Assembly: GCA_035048495.1 (NCBI GenBank) | Contig: CM068545.1 | Location: 19,688,741 to 19,752,740 of the forward strand | From: Euptelea pleiosperma | Lineage: Eukaryota > Streptophyta > Magnoliopsida > Ranunculales > Eupteleaceae | Length of the DNA stretch: 64,000 bases | Reading direction: 5' to 3' | Shown: positions 55,635-64,000 of the stretch, in pieces | How positions within the stretch are numbered: the first letter of the stretch is position 1 | How the letters are laid out: each line of letters starts with the position of its first letter | Made by a program: the position numbers and the translations under genes | Notes under the pieces: generated by a model | The model's database searches: none | Seen by the model: only the letters and a program-made list of their open reading frames with translations | Told to the model about the DNA's origin: nothing

Positions 55635-55713
55635 TTTGTAATATTATCAAGATTCGAACCAATATACCCAGAACCTGAACTGGAACCGACCGGAGCTAAA
55701 TAATCGGTTCGGT

Positions 55714-56138
55714 TAGGGGGTGTCAATTTTACCCTGTTTAATCGGAACCGGAACCGGAACCGAAAATACTGGTTCCAGTTCCACATTTTTGAGAACCGAT
55801 TAAAAAGTAACTGGAACCTGGAACCGAACCGACAATAACGGTTCCGGTTCTGGGTAGCTTAATATGGAACCGAAACCGATAAGAACAGGAACCGAACCGA
55901 TAAGAACTGGTACCAATAAATAAATATAGTGTAAATATTTTGATATTCTCAAGATTTGGCCCAATATACCCGGAATCGGAACCGGAACCGACATAAATAC
56001 ATTATCGGTTCCGGTTCTGGATCCATCACTTTGAGAACCGGAACCGTTAAGGAATCGAACTGATAAGAACCGGAACCGATTGTTCCGGTTCTAGTCACCT
56101 TAGGAACCGAACCGGAACCGACCCGGTTGACACCCCTA
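55714..56138. mobile_element. TAGGGG-type hAT MITE nested in its own family
   Basis: Begins TAGGGGGTGTCAATTTTA and ends GTTGACACCCCTA. Interior of aaccggaacc words. Sits inside the 55227-56225 copy, splitting a cggttc/ggttccatc word that is continuous at 11657-11680. Confidence 0.7.
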
Positions 56139-56349
56139 GTTCCGGTTCCATCATTTTGAGAATTGGAACTGATACGAACTGGAACCATTTTGGGTACCTT
56201 AGGAACCGACTCGTTGACACCCCTACACATGAGATGAGTGTGGGGCTGGTTTTTTGTGAGGATGATTTCCCCACCACAGTGATCATCGTCACAAAATCAG
56301 CCCATTCAGAAATTTCTACCCAACTAAAAATTAACTATGTAAAAAATTC

Positions 56350-56577
56350 CGAGGGTTGAGTGCAGGTGGCCAGGACAACACTCCAAAAAGTATGAGGTTT
56401 TGAGTTCAACTCTCCTTGGGGCCACTCCTTGGAAATAGTAGGGTAATAAGTGGCTTAGTCCACATTAACTCTCCCAGTACACTCTGGCACATGTGGAAGG
56501 GGTGACTATCGTGCCCCGAGGGACTAGTCGGGTGCTCTAAGAGTCCCGGATACCCACGGTTTCAAAAAAAAAAAAAA
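56350..56577 (+). mobile_element. tRNA-type SINE, block D copy
   Basis: Same element and position as 11875-12104, with poly(A) at 56564-56577. Confidence 0.7.
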
Positions 56578-57115
56578 CTTATATAAAATTCTGCGACTTG
56601 TATTTTCATATGGCTAGAAATGTTGGAATTTGTTGATTTTTGTGAGGATGATCATCATTATAAAAAATCATCCTTCGGCTCCATCTTCACACACAAACAC
56701 TCATGGTTTTGTGATTAATCTTTGACACACGCACAGTGCCTCATGCTTTTTTTTATTATTATAATGACTAATAGATGTAGGGCCCACATACAGATGAGTT
56801 GAAGGCTGAATTTTGGTGATGATATTCGTCTCAACTTGGCCATATCAACTTCATAAAAACTCAGTCCATTCCAACATTTGTAGTCTTATGAAAAGTGGAT
56901 TGCAAGTTGAAAAATTTTGGACCGTCCTTTTCACTGTTAAATATGAGTCCATATTTGATAGGGTTAGAAGTATTAGAAATTACTGAATTTTGGTGAGGAT
57001 GGTCTCTATGGTGAAGAGATCATGCTCATAAAAAAATCAGCCCTTAACTCTTTTGCATATATATATACAAGGGGGACGCCATCATACGTGCACCTTACCA
57101 GTGGAAACAATTTAC

Positions 57116-57565
57116 ATGTGGCACACATTTAAAGATCAATGACCCTATACATGTTTTGCTCATCTCTAGGTGGACCTATCTATGAAAATTCATCTAGATT
57201 AGCAATTTTTATCCATTGGATTATAGTCTTTTACATGTTTTATTTTTAACCATAGATTTCTAGCATTACTATTTAGCATGTAGATCGAGATACTTTTTGG
57301 CCACATGGCACATTCTTAGAGACCACTGACCGTATGGATGTTTTGCCCATCCCTAGCTGGACTTACATATAAAATTACATCCTGATTAGTTATTTATATC
57401 CAATTCTTTTTCTTGGTTTATTTTAACCATTGATTTTGATCACTATGATCCAAAGGTTAGAAATCACTAATTAGGATTATTTTTGTTGCATAAGTCCATC
57501 TAGGGATAGAACAAACATCCATATGGTAAGTACCCTCTAATAAGGTGCCATGTGTTTCCTATTGT
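57116..57565. mobile_element. Two adjoining foldback-core remnants
   Basis: 57116-57285 is a half copy (catgtggcacacatttaaag, aggtggacctatc). 57298-57565 is a nearly complete copy with ggccacatggcacattcttag, gaccgtatggatgttttgcccat, and the mirrored catccatatgg and gtgccatgtg. Confidence 0.55.
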
Positions 57566-57739
57566 GGGTCCGTCATCAGCTTTGATGATGGACATTCTCA
57601 TTTAAAATTTTCTAACCACATAGTTTAAGTGCCACGTTAGAATGTAATAATTGGTTGCACAGTTGAATTGACATGTGAAAGTATTGAATGACCAAATCAT
57701 CCCTCGACTCCATCGTCATGTGAGCTTCACACACACACA

Positions 57740-58540
57740 GAGCATACGGATAATTTAAAGGCTGATTTTTGGTGATGATATTCTTCTCAACTTGGATATC
57801 AACTTCACAAAAACGCAGTCCATTCCAACATTTGTAGCCTTATGAAAAGTGGTTTCCAAGTTGAAAAATTTTGGACAGTCCATTCCAACATTTGTAGCGT
57901 TATGAAAAGAGGTTTGCAAGTTGAAAATTTTTGGACAGTCCATTTTCACCCTTAATTTAAAGTCCATATATGATAGGGTTAGAAGTTTTCGAAATTGCTG
58001 ATTTTTGGTGAGGATGATCTCCATGGTGAAGAGATTATCCTCACCAAAAATCAGCCCTTAACTCTTCTGCATGTGGTCTCCATGACCGCATGTCATTCTA
58101 TAAGTCAAAAATCATTAGTAACTTTATCCCAGCCCATATATATAGGATGATGTTTATGTTGAGGAGGTTGTCCTTACAAAAAATCAGCCCATTCTAACAT
58201 TTCTAGCCTTATGAAAAGTGGATTATGAGTTAAAAATTATAGACCATCCATTTCATATTTAACTTGAACTCCACATTTGGTATGTTCAAAAGATTTTGAA
58301 AGGGCTGATTTTTGGTAAGGAAAATCTAATCATAGGGGGTGTTAATGAGTCAACTCCCATTCTAAAATTTCTAACCCTATCAAATGGGAACTTAATTTTA
58401 ACAATGAAATGGATGGTCCAAATTTATAAACTTGAAATCCACTTTTCCTAGGGCTAGAAATGTCATAATGAAATAGTTTTGGTGAAGAAGATCTACATGG
58501 AAAGGAAAACATCGATCCTCGCAAAAGTTCAGCCCTCGAA
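57740..58540. repeat. Repeated block, partial copy E (hairpin modules)
   Basis: Modules at about 57762-57815, 57998-58060, 58145-58185, 58300-58335 and 58470-58535, with the gaggatgatctccatggtg / cctcaccaaaaatcagccc mirror at 57998-58060. A 60-bp direct repeat (tccattccaacatttgtagc...tttggacagtccatt) lies at 57820-57940. Confidence 0.6.
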
Positions 58541-58843
58541 TCATCTTTGTATAGGCTGCACAAATATGGTCAAGATATTCTAACACAACTTGGTGGGACC
58601 CACATGGATGGAGAACATCTTCACAAATTTGAAAATTTCTATCCTTGTCATATGCAGACATAAAGTAAATAATGGAATAGGTGGTCTCCATTTTTTTCAA
58701 CTTGTAATCTACATTTTATAGGCTAGAAATGTCAGAATGGGCCTATTTTTTGTGAGAAAGTAGCCCGTGCCCCTCTCTATTTGGAGCCCACATGGAGATG
58801 ACTCAAAGACTGATTTTTGGTGAAGATCATCTCCATACCCTAA

Positions 58844-59418
58844 GAGCATCTCCAACGTTGTGCTATCCCACCGTGCTATCCTAAAAGTTAGCACGGTGGG
58901 TCAAAAGCAGGTGCTCCAACACTGTGCTATCTCAATGCTAAATTATAGCATATGCTATATCCTATACTATATTTGGCACATGATATAGCATATGCTATAT
59001 TTTAGCATATGGCAGCTTTATGGGTTTTGACTCCTTGGACCATTTAAACCTTTGGATCCTGTACCCCAAATAATGCTCAAAATCCAACGGCTAAAATCAA
59101 CATATGATTGGCTGATAAGCAGTCCATATTGCACTTTTTTAGAGGATGCCTAGGGAATGGATGTTTGGCCAATCTCTAACCTACAAACCAAAAGTCAGCC
59201 TGATTAGTGATTTCAAACCTTTTGATCTTGAGCCTCAATTATTGCTCAAATTCCCATGTTAAAATCAGCACATGAAAATGACTCCAATCGAAAATAGCAT
59301 TGAGATATAGCATTGCACCATTGGAGCAGGCCGTGCCAAATCAAGCAACATGGCACTGTAGCTGTCTCAAAATATAGAATTGAGAGGGCCTTTTGGCATT
59401 TTAGCGGTGGAGATGCTC
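58844..59418. mobile_element. Tourist-like MITE, TSD TAA
   Basis: GAGCATCTCCAACGTTG on the left is mirrored by GCGGTGGAGATGCTC on the right, with TAA directly outside both ends (58841-58843, 59419-59421). Inside, gctatatcctatactata and atatagcatatgctata are mirrored. It also contains a degraded foldback core (59060-59280). GAGCATCTCCAA termini are common in plant Harbinger MITEs. Confidence 0.8.
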
Positions 59419-60376
59419 TAACAAATGTGGACTTAGAAGTTAGTAATGAAGTAGACAGTCAAGAATTGTTTACTTTTTGATATGGCTAGAAATTTTGGGT
59501 GACTAAACCAGCCCCTGACTCATCGCCACGTAGGCCCGATATAATTGTGTCAGAATTCATGTCAAGATTAGCTGTGTAATAATACAATACCATACAATAG
59601 GAGGGTCATGTGCTTGACAAATCTAATCTGCCTTGATATGATTTTATAACCAAAGAAGTTCTCAATTTGTAAGTAGTCCATATTGGGACTCATTTGATTA
59701 TGAGATTTGTCTTCTTTGTTAATTTACACTTATATTGGTGTTAAATGTCAAGGAACTTGACATTTCTAGCCATATCGTTGTGTTTGGAGCATTCCTTTCG
59801 AAGTTTTTTTTTTTTGTATGTTTTGTCGTTGGATGATCTGATATTGTTGCTGCTGCTTTTCAGTTCACATCTTATCATAAACCAAACTCGGCGTTGCATC
59901 AGCTTGGGTGGAGGTCTGGATTGTCTGTTTGGATTTAAGAAGTTGCATTATTGTTTTTGATAAATAAATTTAATGAAAAAGAAACGGGACTAGAGGATAG
60001 TTTTCTAGAAAAAAGGATTACTAGGTCAAAATGTGTTGATCTAGAAAACTTTTATGGACTTTAGTTGGTAAGGATGATTTTTAGAAAACTTTTCTAAGGG
60101 CTGCCGTACAGGGCATAAGTAGCCTCTTTTTCATACTCTTTTGGCCTGATGAATGATTGTCCCACCCTTTCATGGGGTGATTTCTGCCCATGCTATTCAA
60201 GCAATTTTTGGGCACTCCATCGAATGCCAAGAGATTACCATTCAGGCTATTTTTGGTGTGTAGGTCCACAGAGAATTTTTTTTTTTTCGTGGCAATTTTT
60301 TATCCAGGCGTTCTGGCACCATCCATTGTGGGGGTAAGGTGGTTGTGGTTGCTTTTTTAATTGTGGCCCTTCACCC
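59419..60376. other. DNA upstream of CNL-3, unrelated to CNL-1/2 upstream
   Basis: No gene recognised. It lacks the hAT MITE and the ctctccaggcatccagttcc exon that precede CNL-1 and CNL-2. Homology to the other two genes starts at about 60377 (caggacaggttcagc). Confidence 0.55.
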
Positions 60377-60384
60377 CAGGACAG

Positions 60385-60584
60385 GTTCAGCTTTTAAATA
60401 ACTTTTTTCTCTGGTTTATCTTTTCTACTGTCCAAAGTATAATCGTAAAGGAGTTTGCCTCTTTGCATCTACATGTTTGGATTTTTTTTCCATCTTTGAG
60501 GTTCTTTTTTTTACCTTTTAAACTTTTTTTTTAATATGTTCCAAGGATTTCTTTGTAACGGGTGTCTTTGTTTTGTTTTTGTAG
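60385..60584 (+). promoter_or_regulatory. CNL-3 retained 5'UTR intron
   Basis: Donor GGACAG|GTTCAG and acceptor TTTGTTTTTGTAG are kept, but only about 8 bp of the preceding exon remains. It is unclear whether any transcript starts upstream. Confidence 0.5.
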
Positions 60585-60596
60585 AGGGGCTAGACA

Positions 60597-63596
60597 ATGG
60601 ATTCTTTGAAGTCAATACTTGAAATTGGGAACATTGTGGTGCCACCTATTGTTGAACAGGTTAATTATGTAAGGAGCCTTGAAAGAAATATGAAAATTTT
60701 GGAAGAAAAAATGGAAGACCTGAAGAGCCGAGATGAAGACATAACCACTGTATTGAATCGAGCTGAGGTTGATCCAGGAAAAAAGCGAAAGAGAGAAGTT
60801 GAAGTTTGGCAAGAAAAGGTGTGGAGAATTGCAACTGATGTGGATGAGGTAAAAAGGGAATATAGTGAAAGGAGCTCTTTCCTACCTATACGCTTGGGAA
60901 AGCTTGTTACTGAAAAGATCAAAGAAGTTACTGAGCTTCAAGATAAAGCAGCTTTCCTGATGGACTCCTAGTTGATCACTTAGACTGTGGACTGATACTA
61001 CCAACAACAAAATTAGTTGGTGTATCAGCTGAGAAAAACTTTCAAAAAATCTGGGAGGCCTTGATGGACTGTGAGATCAACACGATTGGTGTTTATGGAA
61101 TGGGGGGAATTGGCAAGACAACCATCATGACCCATATCAATAATCAATTGAAACACACTGGTCATACTGTAATTTGGGTCACTGTATCAAAAGCATTGGA
61201 TGTCGAGGGATTACAAAACGACATTGCACAAGTCATAAACTTAAATTTGTCAAATGTTAGAGATCCAAAAAGAAGAGCAGCCAAATTACAAGAAACTCTT
61301 CAAAGAAGGAAGAGGTTTGTGCTCATCTTAGATGATATGTGGGAAGTGTTTCCTTTGGAGGAGGTAGGTATTCCCATACCATCTAGAGAAAATAAATGCA
61401 AGTTAATATTGACTACTCGATCATCTGAAGTATGTCGAGGGATGCAATGCCAAAAAGAAATTGAAGTGGAGGTTCTCTTAGAGGAAGAAGCTTGGAACTT
61501 GTTCATGGATAAAGTTGGACGTCAAAAGATGCTTGCTCTTGAAGTAGAAGAAATTGCAAGGCTCGTTGCCAAGGAATGTGCTTGTTTGCCTCTTACAATC
61601 GTCACAGTAGGTGGAACCATGAGTAGAGTAGAAGGCATTCACGAATGGAGAAATGCATTGTATGAATTGAAAAGTTCGACACGGGGGGTGAGGAAGATGA
61701 AAGACAAGGTCATTGAATGTTTGAAATTAAGTTATAATCGTTTGAGAGATGAGAAGCTCAAGAATTGTTTCTTATATTGTGCATTGTATCCTGAAGATTG
61801 TGACATCGAGGTGAAAGACTTGATAAATCATTGGATGGCTGAGGGGTTAATAGATGATCAAAGGAATTGGGGGGAGAAGTTGGACGAAGGTCACGTTATT
61901 TTGGATATATTGATAAACAATTGCCTGATTTTGCGGAGTGAAGATGCATGTGAATTTGTAAAGATGCACGATTCGGTTAGAGACATGGCCCTTGAGATCA
62001 CTAATGTGAGGCCTAGATTCCTGGTCAAAAGTGGTTATGGGTTAATAATAAATGAGGAGGAATGGAGAGAAGATCTTGAGAGAGTTTCTTTAATAGATAA
62101 TTGTGTAAAGGAGTTTTCGTATACACCCAGGTGCCCCGGACTCATTACTTTGCTACTGCAAGGAAACTCTCTATTCGGTGGGATCTCAAATTCATTCTTT
62201 GAGCACATGCCTAGCCTCAAGGTTCTCGACCTATCTTATACTGAAATCCAGTATCTGCCAGATTCTGTATCGAATTAACTTGAAGAATCTCCGTGCACTT
62301 ATCTTGTGTGGTTGCCAAAATTTAACTGATGTTACTTTGGTTGCAAATCTTACAGAATTGAGGGAGTTGGACCTCATTAAAACTGGAATCAGAGGAGTGC
62401 CTCAAGGCATGGTAAGGTTGGCCAACCTTAGACGCCTTGTTATGTCTAATATTGACAAAATAAGAATGTTGAGTGAATTTATATCCATGCATTCTTTTCC
62501 TGGTTTTCCTTTTGAAGGGGGAACGAACATGGTGGAGGAACTCAACAACTTTACACACTTAGAAAGTTTGCATGCCACTTTCTCTGACTTGCTTGCTTTT
62601 AATAAATATGGAAGGTCTGAGCATATGCAAGGATTGAAGAACTTCGGTTTCGGCATAGGACATACAATGTACTTGGAGGAAGTGATGATAAGTGTTGAAA
62701 GGAGAGGGAATTTTGTAGTAGTATGCGAAGTTGATCTCATTGACGGAAATAACTCCCTTGTGCTCCCTCACAACACCCGCGAGTTGTATATTGATACATG
62801 CACGAATCTCAGTAGGTTATCGGAATTGGAATGTTTAAAGAATGTGAGGGATTTGAAACGTTGTACGCTCAATTGTTGCGATGGGATAGAGTTCTTCTTG
62901 TCGGTAGAAGATGAAGAAGTGGACCCATTATTATTACCAAACCTGGAGAAATTGCATCTTTACACCTTGTACAATTTAAGTGCACTCTGTAAGGGAGTTG
63001 TGCCACATGGCACCCTTTCTAGTTTAAAGGAATTGAATCTGGATGATTGCAAAACTATAAAGTATCTGTTCTCGCCTGGGTTGTTGCAGCACCTCCAAAA
63101 CCTTGAAGTGATTCATGTCAGTGGTTGTTATCAGATGGAGGAGATAATAGCAGAAGAAGAGATGGGTGAAGGGAACAACAATACCATCACACTCCCAAGG
63201 TTACAGAAGTTGAAGTTGTGGACTCTACCGAAATTAAGGAGCATTTGGAAGGGGTTAATGGTTTGTGAATCTCTACACACTATTGATGTAGGCGATAATT
63301 GTGACTCGCTGAAAAGGCTCCCTCTCTCTATGGAAATGGAAAATAGAGGACAACCACCACCACTACCTGTTCTCAAAGTAATCAAAGGAACCAAAGAGTG
63401 GTGGGATTCACTGGAGTGGGACAATCCCAATGACAAAACCCTCCTTCAACCCTTCTTCATAGATCAGGGCCCTCCATTTTCAGAGGTCGGTATAATTGAG
63501 GAAGTTGTTTCTTTGCACGTTGCATTATGTGTTGTATTTTCATTCCAGACTTCCTTATTAACTCTTCCTTATATAATCCATTGGGTTTTTTTTTAG
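60597..63596 (+). pseudogene. Disrupted CC-NBS-LRR gene (CNL-3)
   Basis: Third paralogue, split over three frames. 60597-60971 encodes the coiled coil from MDSLKS. One G is missing at about 60948 relative to CNL-2 (gataaagcagc against gataaaggcagc), giving an early TAG. The next frame carries P-loop GMGGIGKTT, LILDDMW, LILTTRS, CFLYCALYPED and KMHDSV to 62278. There a 4-bp gain (tcgaattaacttg against tcgaacttg) again brings a stop. The third frame encodes the LRRs to 63596. The -1 and +4 changes return to the original frame. The GLPL motif reads CLPL (TGT at 61583-61585). The usual stop is lost, so the frame runs about 40 residues into former 3'UTR. Assembly error could explain single indels, but the CLPL change and stop loss also point to decay. 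Confidence 0.85.
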
Positions 63597-63664
63597 TTCC
63601 TATTCAAGTGAGTGGACGAGGACCCCATGGATGAAGTCAGGTGAAACCTGGACCCGGTCAAGCC
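63589..63664 (-). mobile_element. Short poly(A)-tailed insertion in CNL-3 3'UTR
   Basis: CNL-1 and CNL-2 read ccattgggtttgatgta. In CNL-3, about 80 bp sits between ccattgggttt and gggtttgatgta, so GGGTTT is duplicated. On the minus strand it ends in a run of A, as in a truncated SINE. Part of it (gtgaaacctggacccggtcaag) resembles 160-178. Confidence 0.6.
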
Positions 63665-63670
63665 GGGTTT

Positions 63671-64000
63671 GATGTAGGTAATTGGCTATTGAAGTTGATG
63701 AAGTTGGACCATGAAGTTGATGAAGTTATTGTTGTGGGGTATTACAATATGGCCTCTGTCCTCTGTCATTGGCCTCGATGACAGCGGGTTTCAACATTAA
63801 ATACCTTAGAACATAATGGGGTTGGTGCTTTACTATTATAACTGCTGTTATAAGGTGTAACAGCCGATTATAACTGCTTGCAACCGATAACAACCGATTT
63901 TTTAAATTTCTTAAAATGGCAGTGAGCTCCATTGAGTTTACGAGTTCTCACCCTATTTAGTAAATTCTCGAATTATTCACGAATATTTTCTTACCGTACG
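63671..64000. other. End of window, repeat DNA
   Basis: The remaining CNL-3 3' flank and a TTATAAC-type repeat (63830-63900) like that at 940-1000. No gene. Confidence 0.4.

Larger units (their letters stand above)
55227..56225. mobile_element. hAT MITE with two nested insertions
   Basis: Ends TAGGGGTGTC and GACACCCCTA, flanked by AACATGAG/CACATGAG. Same insertion as 11377-11748. It contains the MITE at 55414-55634 and a second member of its own family at 55714-56138. Confidence 0.8.
54310..57070. repeat. Repeated block, copy D
   Basis: Begins with an exon-like module (54310-54530) and parallels copy A from 10975 to 12590. It carries the extra MITE at 54666-55160, the hAT MITE 55227-56225 with two insertions inside, the SINE 56350-56577, and hairpin modules to 57060. 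Confidence 0.7.

Overview
The window looks like AT-rich nuclear DNA from a flowering plant. The evidence is three large CC-NBS-LRR resistance genes of the RPS2/RPS5/At4g27190-like type, plant copia and L1 elements, and dense small inverted-repeat transposons (MITEs). The species cannot be named from sequence alone. An early-diverging eudicot or magnoliid is a guess, not a finding.

Layout. 0-8.8 kb holds nested small transposons, a 389-bp TRIM, and one apparently intact small gene: a three-exon LysM-domain protein on the minus strand (5602-6225, 134 aa). 8.8-12.6 kb holds a copia LTR followed by copy A of a repeated block. 13.1-16.5 kb is CNL-1 (intact, 966 aa). 16.5-22.7 kb holds a FAR1/MULE-like gene fragment interrupted by about 2.7 kb, a two-step satellite ending in a palindrome, and a MITE. 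22.8-28.4 kb is more of the repeated block (B), with an array of hairpin modules. 28.4-43.5 kb is a retroelement nest: copia-2 contains copia-1, copia-1's LTR contains an L1 LINE, and the LINE contains a 2,043-bp solo LTR with a perfect 5-bp target duplication. 43.5-47.4 kb is CNL-2 (intact, 964 aa), with the copia-2 LTR directly beside its promoter-side MITE. 47.6-52.3 kb holds gene fragments (LINE RT, a DHHC S-acyltransferase-like relic) and a widely spaced inverted repeat. 52.5-58.8 kb holds block copies C, D and E. 58.8-59.4 kb is a Tourist-like MITE. 60.4-63.6 kb is CNL-3, disrupted by a 1-bp deletion, a 4-bp insertion and loss of the normal stop.

How it fits together. The three CNLs are dispersed duplicates sharing a 5'UTR intron and 3'UTR. 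CNL-1 and CNL-2 also share an upstream hAT-like MITE, so that MITE predates their split. CNL-3 lost the upstream segment and is a mosaic of CNL-1-like and CNL-2-like stretches. Between the CNLs, copies of one repeated block carry different insertions, and filled and empty versions of the same site can be read side by side. This lets the order of MITE, SINE and hAT insertions be worked out within the window. No tRNA, rRNA, organellar insertion or CRISPR was seen.
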